Assembly (NCBI GenBank): GCA_018398585.1
Contig: JAGTTD010000018.1
Location: 4,285,501-4,349,500, forward strand
DNA: 64,000 nucleotides
Origin: Simmondsia chinensis
Lineage: Eukaryota; Streptophyta; Magnoliopsida; Caryophyllales; Simmondsiaceae
Direction of reading: 5' to 3'
The position numbers and the translations under genes were made by a program. Below are positions 21,921 to 33,760 of this stretch, piece after piece (within the stretch, counting starts at the first letter, position 1; each line of letters starts with the position of its first letter). The notes below the pieces were generated by a model. The model did not search any database. It was not told the DNA's origin and saw only the letters and a program-made list of their open reading frames with translations.

Positions 21921-24900
21921 ACCAGGGTAAAGATAAGTCCGCTGAGGCTAGTGTTGTAGAGGAGGATAGTGATGGGGAGTTTCTATTAGTTGCTGATTCT
22001 CAGTCCAGGCCCAAAGATAAGTGGGTCACGGATTCGGGTTGTTCATATCACATTACTCCAAATCGAGACTGGTTTTCCACGTATAAGTCTATACAGGTTG
22101 GAGTTGTCTTGATGGGTAACGATGCTGCTTGTAAGGTAGTGGGGATTGGGACAGTCTGTGTGAGGATGTTTGATGGGGCTACTAGAACCTTGAGTGATGT
22201 ACGTCACGTCCCGGACTTAAAGAAGAACTTGATTTCTCTAGGTACCCTTGAGTCTAGTGGGTACAAGTACATTGCTGAAGGTGGAATTAAGCGGGTCAGC
22301 AAGGGTGCTCTAGTTGTGATGAAAGGAAATAGGGTTGGTACTTTGTATGAGCTTGCAGGTACTATCGTGATAGGTTCAGTTGCTGTTTCTACATCTACTA
22401 TGATAGATGCGGAAATCACAAGACTGTGGCACATGAGAATGGGTCACATTGGTGAAAAGGCATTGTCTGAGCTGAGTAAGAGGGGACTGCTTTGTGGTCA
22501 GTCAACAGGATTGATGGAATTCTGTGAGTACTGTATTTATGGGAAGCAGAAGAGAGTCAGCTTCAAGTCAGTAGTGCATCAGACAAAGCGAACGTAAGAT
22601 TACATACATTCTGATCTGTGGGGACCTTCCAGAGTGGCTTCTAAAGTTGGGTCCAAGTATCTTCTAACATTTACTAATGATTACTCATGTAAAGTTTGGG
22701 CCTATTTTCTGAAACAGAAAAATGAAGTATATGATGTTTTCAAGAAATGGAGGATTCTGCTTGAAAAACAGAAAGGGAAGCCTATCAAGAGGTTGAGGAC
22801 TGATAATGATCTTGAGTTTGTTGAAGGTGACTTCACTAGATTTTGTGAAGATCAGGGTATAGTCAGACATAGGACTTGTACAGGTCGACCTCAGCAAAAT
22901 GGAGTGGCTGAAAGATTAAACAGGTCGTTACTTGAGAAGGCTCGAAGTATGTTTTCAAATGCAAGTTTAAAAAGAGAATGGTGGGCAGAAGCAGTTAGGA
23001 TGGTTTGCTATCTTGTAAACAAGACGCCGCATTCTTCATTGCAGATGAAGACACCTGAGGAGGTATGGTTTGGTTTTACTTCTGATTATTCTCAGATTAA
23101 AGTTTTTGGTTGTCCTGCATATGAATATGTGAATGATGGAAAACTGGAGCCTAGAGCCAAGAAATGCATCTTTTTTGGTTATTCGTCAAGTGTGAAGGGA
23201 TATAGACTGTGGGATCCCAGTGCTCAAAAGTTTCTGACTAGTAGAGACGTTACCTTTGATGAGTCTGCTCTACTACATCCGCCACACACACCCTCCATTA
23301 ACGGGATTCAGTTCAGGTTGAGACACCTGATGTTACAGAGATATAGCCAGATCAGCAGGTTGTTCAGCTAGAGAGTATTCCAGCACCTCAGGTACAGGTT
23401 TCTGGTGTTGTTACTGATAATGCAGAAACAGGTCAGCAGGTGGAGAATTACACTATAGCTAGTGGTAGACCGAGGCGACAGATCAGGCCTCCAAAGAGAT
23501 ATGGGTATGAGGAGATGATTGCTTATTCCCTTACTACTGTTGAATCTTTAGAAGACAATGAGCGGACTTCATATTCAAAGGCTGTATCGAGATCAGATGC
23601 TGAGAAGTGGTTCGTTGCTATGAATGAAGAGGTGCAGTCACTTCACAAGAATCAGACTTGGGAACTGGTGAAGCCTCAAATAGGGAAAACACTAATTGGA
23701 TGCAAATGGGTCTTCAAAAGAAAAGAGGGCATTCCTAGAGTTGAAGATACGAGTTACAAGGCACGTTTGGTAGCTAAAGGCTACAATCAGGTACAAGGTG
23801 TTGATTTTCATGATATATTCTCACCTGTAGTTAGACATACTTCGATTCGTGCACTGTTGTCTTTGGTTGCTAGGCATGACTTAGAGCTTGAGCAGTTAGA
23901 TGTAAAGACTGCATTTTTGCATGGTGAACTAGAAGAAAGTATCTATATGCATCAACCAGAAGGTTTTTTTGTAGAAGGAAAAGAAGACCATGTGTGTTTT
24001 CTTAGGAAGTCTTTATATGGTTTGAAGCAATCTCTTGGACAGTGGTATAGGAGATTTGATCAGTTCATGACAGGTCATGGGTACAACAGAAGTAAGTACG
24101 ACAGTTGTGTGTACTTCAGAAGGACTGATTAAAGCTTCGTTTATTTGCTTTTGTATGTTGATGATATATTGATTGCAGCACAAGACATGAAAGATGTTGA
24201 TGAATTGAAATCAATGTTGAAGAGTGAGTTTGAGATAAAAGATCTTGGAGCAGCTAAGAAAATCTTAGGCATGGAAATTCGTAGAGACCGAAATGATAGA
24301 AAACTATACTTGTCTTAGGAAAAGTATATTGAGAAGGTGTTAGACAGGTTTCATATGAAGGATGCTAATCCAGTTAGCACGCCCTTAGCAGCTCACTTCA
24401 AACTCTCAGCATTAGATTCGCCTTAGACTGAGGAGGATGTTAGGTACATGTCTCAGATCCCCTATTCTAGTGCAGTGGGCAGTATTATGTATGCGATGGT
24501 TTGTACGTGTCCAGATATTACTTTTGCAGTGAGTAGAGTTAGCAGGTACATGGCGAATCCGGGTAAAGAGCATTGGCATGCAGTGAAGTGGATTATCAGG
24601 TATCTTCGTGGAACTTCTGATTTGTGTTTGGAATATGGGAAAAGTAAGTATGGTTTGGTTGGGTATGTAGATTCTAATTATGGTGGAGAGCTAGATAAGA
24701 GGAAGTCCACATTAGAGTATGTGTTTTGTTTAGGTGACACAGCTATCAGTTGGAGAGCGTGTTTATAGCCTATTACAGCACAGTCTACTACCGAGGCCGA
24801 GAATATGACAGTCACAGAAGCATTCAAAGAAGCCGTCTGTTTGAGAGGATTGATCAGTGAAATCAGTTTCGAGCAGGGCACAATTAGATTCTACTGTGAT

Positions 24901-25119
24901 AGTCAGTCCGCCATTCACCTAGCAAAAGATCAGATGTCACATCCTGACAGAACGAAGCATATAGATGTGAAGCATCACTTTAATAGAGATCTGATTGACG
25001 ATCGGAAGGTGGAGTTGAAGAAGAATGGGACTGAGGACAGTCCAGCTGACATATTCACTAAGGTTCTACCAGGGAGCAAGTTCAAGCATTGCTCGAATTT
25101 GGTGGGTCTTTCAATTTGA
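21921..25119 (+). pseudogene. copia-4 pol: protease, integrase, reverse transcriptase, RNase H
   Basis: The protease has WVTDSGCSYHIT (catalytic DSG, 22022). The GAG-pre-integrase zinc motif keeps H-x3-H (LWHMRMGH) and C-x2-C (CEYC). The integrase core shows the acidic residues in IHSDLWGP/FTNDYS, LRTDNDLEF and NGVAERLNR. The reverse transcriptase runs from WFVAMNEEVQSL (23610) through KWVFKRKEG and LDVKTAFLHGELEE to LLYVDDILIA (24147), and RNase H ends with ADIFTKVLPG at about 25050-25080. In-frame stops fall at about 22597, 23371, 24132, 24318, 24426 and 24768. Because most are isolated point changes, loss of function looks fairly recent. Confidence 0.93.
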
Positions 25120-25205
25120 TGTATGTTAGCCCTGGTTGAGGGGGCGTTTGTGAGAAGGTGGGGTCGTTTTATTGTTGATGTTAATTTTGAGCCAATGTGG
25201 AGATT

Positions 25206-25694
25206 TGTTAGGAAAATGTCTCAAAATTACTTGGCATTTTAAGGAGAAGGGCCGTGAGGAGGCCAATTGATCGGGGTGGAGCTCGATCGATCGGAAAAGT
25301 TACGTAAAAGAAGGACCCCTCCAGTAAGCAAGCTGATCGATAGGTGAAGTACCGATCGATCAAGACCTCGATCGATCGAGAAGCCCATTTTTCCAGCGCC
25401 TATAAATTCAGACATAGGGTTACGTCATATGTATCCAATTGAAAAGTGAGGTATTCTCCCCAGCGGCGCCGCCACAATAAAATTGAGTGTAAAAGAGAAT
25501 ATTGTAATTCTTCTTTTGATTCAATAATAAAAGCTCCGATCTTCGCCCGTGGTTTTCTCCCCTTTCGATTATAAAGGGGTTTCCATGTAAATTATTGTGT
25601 CGATTGTTTCTTTTCTCTTTTAGACCATTTATTTCTTGATTTGTCGTGGTATTTGATTTGACTGCATACTGGGAGACTTGTTTATTTCCGCACA
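25206..25694 (+). repeat. copia-4 3' LTR, 489 bp
   Basis: Matches the 5' LTR except for extra GATCGATC-containing sequence between about 25262 and 25380. It is preceded by the purine-rich tract AATGTGGAGAT. The TATA box is at 25401-25406. Confidence 0.92.
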
Positions 25695-27083
25695 CTGATA
25701 TTCAATTTTTTGGTGTTGATTCTTACATTTCACAATTATTAAATCTGTTCTTTTATACTGAATTACCAAACTTGACTAGTTGGTCAATCCAGAATATAAC
25801 AGCTATTTTGACCATCCATCCGACCCTCATATTACGTACTTAAACACTTCAAATTAGACCAGTAAACATGGGAAAACCTTTAGAAAGTAGCTAAGCCTAA
25901 CCTCTTGAAACAAACTCGAGGTCGAGGTAACATAGCATACTATTTTGAAACAAACAAAATTCCCCTTTCCTTGACTGACCTCAATGAAATAGAAGGGTGA
26001 GTAATGCTACTAAGGAATGTTAAATTTCATCAGGCCTTTAGGCCCCACCCACAAAGTTGGCACACCTGAGATCAACATATTAACCCAAGTGGGATTCCAT
26101 CCTAAAACCAATTGGCAAAAGTTGGGTTCGTATATTAGACTCATATGTAGAGTACTCTTCAATAAGGAGAAGCCAACAAACAATAAAACGCAGGTAGTTG
26201 CATCTTTCATACATCAGACCAAGATTCCCAACGTACAATAACCATCCACAATAACTCATTAAGTAAATAGTTTTGTAACTCAAAAAGAAAGAAGCTAACT
26301 CTTCTTCAAAATTACAATAGTTGCATTTAAAATCTAGGAGCATTATACACAACAATAATATTTGTGGATGTAACCAGCAAAATGATTGATAATAACCGTC
26401 ATATCAAACAAGAACCAATCGAATAATTAGATGCATAAAAAACATTTCAAATCCACATAGAGAGAGAGAGAGATAAACTAACCTCAATTTGAGACTTGTC
26501 AATCGATTCAAGAGATGACAGAAACGCTAAGAAGCAAAGAGGAGAGAGACGAATAAGTACTAGAGAAACTAAAAAAATAAACAATTACATCATAATTAAA
26601 GAGCAAAAATCTAAACTTTTCTAACTTTTCAAAGTCACACCTAATGCTAACACCGTTAACTTTCCATCAAATGAAACGCTGTTTTTTGGGATATAAATGA
26701 ATCAAAACACCAAGTTTAATTTCATTTAATTTATATTAAGTAATGTATTTTACAAATAATAAAATTACGACGCTTTTCAAAGTCAACTAATGAAAAGCAT
26801 GGAAAGCATGGAGAGTATGAGAGGCATGGAAGCATGGAATAAAACAACAAAGAACCAAAGAAACAAAATTCTAACACCACAAAAACCTACTCAAGCGACT
26901 ATACGTGAAAATTTTAACATGTTCAATTCACACCTCAAATGCTATGTTAACAACAGCATCAACAACAACTCTCTCAAACTCTCAGCTCTGCCCTGCTCGC
27001 TCCTATCTGCTTCTTCTTCTCCCTCCTTTCTCATTTCCCTTTATATTAATACCTATAAATGCTACTATACCCACACTTATAAT

Positions 27084-27199
27084 GATACTAATATACAAAA
27101 TACTCGCTCCTTGATTAATCAAATGGATTGTTGTTGGTGATGATACTAATATACAAAATACTCGCTCCTTGATTAATCAAACGGATTGTTGTTGGTGAT
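27084..27199 (+). repeat. 58-bp perfect-like tandem duplication
   Basis: Two adjacent copies start GATACTAATATAC and end GTTGTTGGTGAT, differing at one base (AAATGG against AAACGG). The near identity marks a recent slippage or repair event. Confidence 0.93.
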
Positions 27200-27409
27200 T
27201 GAGTTGCGAGTTTGATTGTAACATAAAGCAATGTCAAAATTAATGTGTCAATAAACTAAAAAACCCTAACATATAAGTATTCAGGCACTCAAAACACAAT
27301 GTCGAACATACTAGTGTTTACAATTTAGAGTTTATATAAAACCTAACCTTAAAAGCCCTAAGAAATTGAAGGGAGTTTGTGAAGAATGGAGATCTAGGAG
27401 AAAAAGTTA

Positions 27410-27935
27410 CTTGAGTACTAACTTAGAAGGAGAATAAGCTGTGGTGGGAGATCTAGTGGTTACCTCCTTTGCCATCAACGACACTGCCACCGCCACCATC
27501 GGAGCACTGGAACCACCAACAACAGACAAGAACCACCTCTGCACACCGGCACCACCTCCGACCGAAATCGATACAGGACCACCACCACAACTAACAACAA
27601 ATGAAACAAAGATCGAAGATCGAAGTACAAAGGTCAAAATCATACCACAATCGAACCCAGCCACCATCATGAAGGTCGGAAACGACCATCTCCTTCACCA
27701 TTGTGGTTGTCCGAAGAGGAAAACGACATTGCCATCATCGTTGGCTACGGTACAATGGCCAAGAATGAGGTTGATACGACTGAGAAAGCGTGGCAGGATG
27801 CAAATGCCTCAAGTTCGCTGCCATTGTCGCTGTCATGGTGTCCCGTCAGTCGTCGTGGACGACACCTCCGTCCGTTGGCCTGAATTTGGGGTGGGGTTTG
27901 GATGAGGAGGATGAAGAGGATGAGATGCACCAAGG
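27410..27935. other. GC-rich block inside the CACTA element, possible captured exon
   Basis: This block is clearly richer in G and C than the surrounding AT-rich DNA, with many ACC, GCC and CGA triplets. Open frames run on both strands: Pro/Thr-rich on plus (27441-27905) and Gly/Val/Ser-rich on minus (27407-27670). Plant CACTA elements often carry captured host-gene pieces, which could explain the composition. I recognise no domain, and the strand cannot be decided. Confidence 0.35.
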
Positions 27936-28929
27936 GTCTTGATATTTTTTAGGTTTTGAGTTCCCAACTTACAAAATTATCTCTATAGTTACATATAATT
28001 ACTAACACACCCATTTTTTATGTTTTCAGAAAGAAGTTTATGACATCTTTTACTTTAAAAAAAATTAATTGGGTAAATTTGTAATTATAGCGTTTGATCC
28101 TGAAGGGTTATCGATTTAGGTATCAATATCTTGACCCTTGAGGGCAATGGTCTTTAAAAAGGGAAGGTATTGATACAATACAAAATATAATAGTTAAGCG
28201 AGGGATAATTCAGGTATAAATAAATAGGCTAAGTTCCTAATTACGGTTATACCTCTCCTCTAATTCTATATATAAAGACATGAGTTTAGAGGAGAAGTAT
28301 GATTAAATTGTTAGATTGTCTCTCTCTCCCTCTTTCTCTCTGGTCTCTCCCTCTCCTTTGTATTAAGTCTATAATTCTCTTTCCTTTTTCTATGTAATTC
28401 TCTCATTTCTAATATTATCTTAATATAATTTACATTAAATTAGCTTGATCCAATTATGTATTGTAACATTATTCTTGATAGAAAACAAAAAACGAAGTTC
28501 AAACTCATAGTCGATGAAAAAGACAACATTGTGAATTTCCAAAATAAGGTGAAAATTGCAAATTTTGAACAAGTAGAGAGAGAAACATGAATAAGGATGC
28601 TGCAATCAAAGAGAAAAGTACATCTTTTAAAAATATTTTTTAGAGAGAGAGAGATGGGGGATATATCTTGTCTAGTAGTGGCAAAGCATGGCAGTCTGGA
28701 GAGGCGCAGGGGAGTAAGGGGGCTGTGAGAAAGGGTTTGGGAGGTTAGGAAAGTGAAAATGTGATAATAGAAAATAATAAGAGGTTCGGAAAAATAAAAT
28801 TAAGTGTTACAAATATATAAATAGATTTGAAAATGGGTGGGAAAGTGAAAGGGTAGAGGGAAAGTAAAATTTTAATAAATGTATTTGAAAAAATTAGTAT
28901 ATTTATTTATTTTAATAATTACCAATTAT

Positions 28930-29763
28930 TTTATTGACACTTGTAAGTGTCCATATTTTTGTTGATGCTTTTAGGCATCAGAAAAATTTAGTGTCACTAA
29001 AATTATCGACGCTTAGTCCAAGCGTCAACAAAAAAGTGTCAAGATTTGGCACTTTTTTTGTAGCTTATATAGGTGTCATATATCATTGTACTATAATTAT
29101 TTATTGCATAATGCATTCTTATACTTTAGTTTGATAATAATGCAATGAGTTGTTTTCATAGTCCATTGAATTTTCATTGAAAACATTGGAACATCTCATT
29201 TATAATAATAATAATTTACGGCATTAATGTTCATGGTAAAAATTGATCGAATTTTATAAAAATCATCAGGTTTTGGCATTGGTAATAAAATTTTAAAACC
29301 AAATTTTTGGTAGTGAGGACTCAAAGTCATTGCACAATATCTAATATTTGGCAATGAAAGTGCATTATCATTGCCAAATATCATCATTTGGCAACGACAA
29401 TCTTTGTCGATGTCAAAAAGTGCATGATTTTTGCTAACGACGGCTAAATAACTAGTTTTCGCAACGATTGTAACTGTCGTTGCCAAATATAAGGATTATT
29501 AGCAACAATAAATCAAGTCGTTGCCAAAACCATGTTCTTTGGCAATGCCTACTCATTGTCGTTACCTAAAAACAAGTCAGCCTTAGCAACGATAGGAACT
29601 GTCGTTGCAAAAAATATGTATTTAGCATCGGATTATTTTGTTGTCATCAAAGATGGCTGTTTAGCAACACTGTTCTTATGTCGTTGCTTAAAATACGTTT
29701 TTGCCAACGACAATTTTTTACCGTTGCCAAATCTTGTTGCCAAAAATCCATTTTCCTGTAGTG
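28930..29763. repeat. CACTA right subterminal region
   Basis: Between 29330 and 29760 repeated TTTGGCAACGACA and GTCGTTGCCAAA words occur in both orientations, as at the left end. The block 28936-29070 carries a different set (GTGTCA, GACGCTT, AAGCGTC) ending CACTTTTTTTGTAGC. That resembles a second, mutated CACTA-type terminus (CACTACAAAAAAAG reversed) and may be a nested relic. Confidence 0.7.
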
Positions 29764-29766
29764 TCA

Positions 29767-30089
29767 AAAAAAAAAAAAAGAATTAAAACCTACAAATAGT
29801 AAATGCCACCAATGTGCAAAAAATTGTATAAACCAGAAAATGGGTGATAATTTGGCATCAAACCTTATCGTCATGAAACGTCATTCATTAAAGAAATGTG
29901 AGATCGCCCTCAATCTAATCTCTCTCCTTGCATGCTACTCTTTTAAAAGTGTACTAACCTAGGCATCAAAGCGATCTTATGTAAAAAATAATATTAAGGC
30001 AAAACAAGATAAACATCAATGGGATGAATCAACCACTTTTATTTGAATGATTAACTAAGATGAAGAATAGCACTTAACTAGTAAACCTA
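29767..30089. other. spacer between CACTA and copia-2
   Basis: AT-rich sequence with an A run at the start and no supported gene. With 38010-38203 it forms the original site into which copia-2 inserted. Confidence 0.6.
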
Positions 30090-30094
30090 AAGAA

Positions 30095-30684
30095 TGTTGA
30101 TGTATTTTCAAACTATGTAATGAGAATTGTGAATAAAGCGTTTAAAGTTGGTCCTGAAGTTTGTTTGATATGTTTTGAAGTGTGTTGGAATGTGTGTCGA
30201 CACACAGGGTTGGTGTGTCGACACACATTCTTACAGAACAGGGATGCAAAGGTGTGTGTCGGCCTGTGTGTCGACACACAGATCAACAGAACCTTGTCTG
30301 TATAACTGTGTCAACACACAGCCTTGTGTCTCGACACATAGGGACAGTTTTTTACCAGATTTCGCGCGTTAACTACCCGGGTTCTGCACCACTTTTTTGG
30401 GTTATGTTTTGGGACGTCATCTTTCACTTGAATTATCATATATACCCCACTAGGTTGATTGTTAATGATGATGAAAAAGATCTTTGTTTGTGAAAAATAG
30501 TCGTTCTCTTACATCTCCCTATATCTCCCTTTACAGACTTGCACTCCATTTTATTTGGTTATCGTTGTATCCCGAGACTATTTCATACACTGAAATAAGT
30601 CTTAAGGAAAATGACATCACGCCTCAAAACCTGTAGATCGAAAAGTTACCCGTTTACTTGATTTTGCAAGTGTTTACTCCAATA
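30095..30684 (+). repeat. copia-2 5' LTR, 590 bp
   Basis: Starts TGTTGATG and ends ACTCCAATA, where the last CA has become TA. It contains the TCGACA palindrome array and a TATATA box near 30438. The following ATCTTAAGAC is the presumed primer region. Confidence 0.93.
30190..30340 (+). repeat. array of TGTGTCGACACA palindromes in copia-2 5' LTR
   Basis: Six full or mutated copies of a 12 to 16 bp perfect palindrome with TCGA at the centre, spaced 20 to 50 bases apart. The 3' LTR has a parallel array at 37517-37665. The palindrome makes every reading frame rich in Cys, His, Val and Thr, so the frames here are not genes. Position in the LTR upstream of the TATA box fits an enhancer-like or protein-binding array. 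Confidence 0.85.
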
Positions 30685-30727
30685 ATCTTAAGACTTTGTT
30701 TTCACGTTTGGGATCTTGGGTTTGATA

Positions 30728-33700
30728 TGGCTTCGTCACTGAGAGAGATGACGGCGAATTTCGTAAAGTTGGATGGTTTTGATGGCGGGAATTTCCGCCG
30801 TTGGTAGAGGAAGATGCACTTCCTGATAACGATGCTCAATGTGGTGTATACCCTAAATACACCATATCCTCCATCCTCCCCCCCCCCCCAACCCCCCTCC
30901 CGGTTGCTGAGGAGGAGGACACACTGGCCGAGCAATGATCCCAGCTGAAATAGGAGAATGATGACTACATATGTCGAGGGCACATACTCAATGGGATGAC
31001 TGACACCCTCTTCGACATCTACTCCAACGTGCCGACCACTAAGGAACTGTGGGACGCACTCGAGGCACGGCACATGGCAGAAAATGCCACAAGTAAGAAA
31101 TTTTTGGTTAGTCAGTTTAATAATAATAAAATGGTGGATGGTCGTCGGGTCATGGAGCAATTCCATGAAATTGAACGAATTTTGAATAATTTTAAACAAC
31201 ATAATATGAACATGGACGACACCATTGTTGTTTCGTTTTTGATTGACAAACTGTTGGGATAAACATATGAATTTTGTTGGAAAATAAGCTCTGATGCCGA
31301 CTATTGGGTTCACAGTTCTCAACTATGGTCACAACAATAGGCACCTATTAGAGCACTTAGAGTATGAGACTCTTCTCTCTACCTCAGCCCCCGGTCGGAG
31401 AGTCATGCTTCGTGACACCACACGTGCGAGAGTTCCCGGGAATAGGTTTATTTCTATAAACCCTTTGCCCTAATACCGGTTATTGGGATGAATTTCAAAA
31501 ATTCTCCCTAAAGATTATACAGCGAAACATGTTTAGAATTTATAACTCTAAACCTAGGGTTGATTTAAAATTCTTAATTTTAAATCTACTGACTTAAATG
31601 CAAAATTTAAATCAACAGATCTAAATTCTTAATTTAAATCTACAAGCCTTTTGCTCTAATACATTCATAACAATACATAAACTTAAACAGGTATAATAAC
31701 GAATACTGTAAATAAATAGAAAAACGAAAAAGAACAAAGAAAGAAGAACATACCTGGAATTGCTTCAATAATAAAGAAAACCAGAAAGACAATGATATTC
31801 TTCAAAACCGAGACCCCGAGACCTTCTACGCAATGACCTCGAACTGCCCGGAGGATGGGCTCCGAAAAATATTAAACTGGGTCTCCGAAACAATTTCAGA
31901 AACCCTCAAGAATTATTTTAAACTTAAATACCAAACCTCGGAATGAGCCCCTCTATTTGTAGGAATATATCAGAGCGAAAAAATCTGATTTTTCGATGTG
32001 GGAACCACCCAGTTAAAAACAAAACATGTCATTTTATACTAAAAAAGTATTAAAACGCAGCGTTTCAACCCCTGGTCAAATGCGTCCTTAGTTGACCAGC
32101 CGTATGACACGTGTTATCGTGTGATTCATCCCCGCATGGGGACGCGGATGGCTATGGTACACGATGGTTCGTTGGATCCGGTTCACGCGGATCTCTACTG
32201 TGCAGGCTTTTGTTTGTATTTTGTTTTATTTTGCTTTGTTTCCGCATGTAAAAATTCATCCTATGAATTTTAATTTTCAAAAATTATTTTATTTTATAAT
32301 TTTTAATATTTATTCATCTCATAAATAATATTTGGTAAAATTAATTTACCCATCTTATGGATAAATAATTTATCTCATGAATTCTTTAATATTTTTCTAA
32401 TGGCAATAAAATACAGAGGCTTGAGCAGGGGCCTCAGGGACAATTTAAATCTAGCTCCAAATGGGTTAAATTAAATCATCTCATGATATTAATTTAATTA
32501 CCATTTAATAAGACTTAATTCCACTAAATAAATCTCACTGCATTCCAGACTTAAATTATTTATTCGAGATCTCTCTAATATAATGTATTGATAACAACAA
32601 CCCCTCCAATAGATGTCCATGACAAAGGATAAATATAACCACTGCCATTATCCTTCTCACAGCTTCTCCATTAGTTACCGACTCGCCCTTCACTGAATAA
32701 TTCATTTATACTTGAACATGTTTACAGTATAAATTTCAAATGTCAAACACTTAGAATACTTTGGCCAAAGTTTCCAAACTATTCAAATATTTGCGAATCA
32801 ACTAAGGGGACATCTGTATCTCATAAGAGACTGTAGATTCCCTATTGAATACCTGATCCTTGTCACACTTCACACCGCTACCCAGTGTATGTGAGATTTC
32901 AGTCATTTGTTTTAGACCTTACTTATAGTACACCAAAGTAACTAACTCTCCATGCACAAGTCCAAAATACTCTCAGGATTTAGAGTCATCATTCAAACAG
33001 TACAACGTGAATCACTCATCTCCAATAGTAGTATAGAAATAAGTAACCCACATGGTCCAACTCAGTGTGTCAAACACACTAACTTAACACTTTTGGATCT
33101 CCATCCACATGACCAAGACAAGCCATCCAAAGTGTCTCGTTATAGTCTTAACATACAAGTGGTCCAGACTTGTCTTCGACTACGAGTCTTTCAAACAACA
33201 ATCCATATCATTTGTTCCAAGTCTATCTGTGGCTTAACCTCATAAACCACTTAGAACAAACATGTAAACTATAGTCTGAGGACTACACCCATCTCATGGA
33301 TGTTTCCCAAAAGAAAATCACATGCAGTATAAATGCTCAAATACACAAATTTGACTAGGAAAAGACTGGGATTTCAATCTTATTTATTAATTAAAATAAT
33401 ATATCCAGAATAAATCTGGATTTCAGGACACTGTTCCTAACACAAACTTCCCCCTTCTTGGAGAGACATTAAGAAGTCTCTCAAGCACAAGAAGGAAGAC
33501 ATGTCAATCGAAGAATTGGCTAATCATTTTAGGATTAAGGAAGGATACGGGTTGCAGGATGAGAACAAGGACCGCCCCGGTGACGTTGGAAAGATCAATG
33601 TCACAGAAGAAGGCCAGACGAGTAAGAGGACCAAACGAACAGGACACTCTCATAAGAAACACAACGAGAAGAAAACCAAGTTGGTTTTTTGGGAGTGTCA

Positions 33701-33760
33701 CACGCCCGGTCACCTAAGGAGGGACTGCGTCCGCCTTAAGAACAATAAGAGGAAGGGGCA
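30728..33760 (+). pseudogene. copia-2 gag, split by a solo LTR
   Basis: Gag opens at 30728 with MASSLREMTANFVKLDGFDG and hits a stop at W-stop-RKM. It continues with MTDTLFDIYSNVPTTKELWDAL and SQFNNNKMVDGRRVMEQFHE to SFLIDKL at about 31250, where the solo LTR enters. The same frame resumes at about 33447 with KLPPSWRDIKKSLKHKKEDM and then SIEELANHFRI. The zinc knuckle reads FWECHTPGHLRRDC, with its first Cys replaced by Phe. A poly-C run near 30880 marks a frameshifted patch. The protein would form the capsid. Confidence 0.92.
31252..33442. mobile_element. solo LTR of a large-LTR family (2,191 bp)
   Basis: Begins TGTTGGGAT and ends TTCCTAACA, with a perfect 5-bp duplication CAAAC on both sides (31247-31251 and 33443-33447). 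It contains no gene. The same family occurs at 38829-52099, where it is interrupted. Shared blocks include the ATTCATCTCAT, GGCTTGAG, TTTACTAAAT-like and AACTAAGGG/AACCAAGGG segments. A solo LTR arises by recombination between the two LTRs of a full element. The strand cannot be set. Confidence 0.82.

Larger units (their letters stand above)
20699..25694 (+). mobile_element. copia-4: complete Ty1/copia retrotransposon inserted in the CACTA element
   Basis: LTRs at 20699-21118 and 25206-25694 flank a near full-length gag-pol. The five bases on both sides are CTGAT (20694-20698 and 25695-25699), a perfect target duplication. A primer-binding site follows the first LTR. Gag begins with a K-F-N-G...LWQVRMK motif like that of the Tork/Tnt1 group (an inference). 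Pol keeps all domains in copia order but has several single stops and a few frameshifts, so this is the least decayed autonomous-type copy along with copia-2. Confidence 0.95.
25700..28930. other. CACTA interior, no recognisable gene
   Basis: AT-rich sequence with short frames. It holds a GA microsatellite at 26460-26473, a GGAAAGCATGGA-type minisatellite (26787-26845), a 58-bp tandem duplication (27084-27199), a GC-rich block (27410-27935) and CT-rich runs near 28318-28375. None encodes a transposase domain that I can recognise. Confidence 0.6.
19655..29763. mobile_element. CACTA (En/Spm) DNA transposon interrupted by copia-4
   Basis: The right end read inward on the minus strand is CACTACAGGAAAATGG. 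The left end reads CAGTACAAGACAAATG, the same terminus with one base changed. Three-base flanks are TCA on both sides (19652-19654 and 29764-29766), the expected CACTA target duplication. Both ends are followed by palindromic subterminal repeats built on GCAACGACAATTGTCGTTGC, where transposase would bind. After subtracting copia-4 (20699-25694) and its target duplication the element is about 5.1 kb. No TNP2-type transposase is recognisable, only a short coiled-coil frame, so it is probably non-autonomous. Confidence 0.82.

Noticed and set aside
26460..26473. GA microsatellite
   Set aside because: Ordinary short simple repeat.
27441..27905. 154-codon Pro/Thr-rich frame as a host gene
   Set aside because: No start context, no domain, and the opposite strand is also open. 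Kept only as a GC-rich block.
30120..30493. Three overlapping Cys/His/Val-rich frames (also 37271-37812)
   Set aside because: They repeat because the TGTGTCGACACA palindrome is translated in every frame; LTR sequence.
30870..30898. Poly-C tract in copia-2 gag
   Set aside because: Local homopolymer and frameshift patch in a pseudogene; nothing beyond simple sequence.
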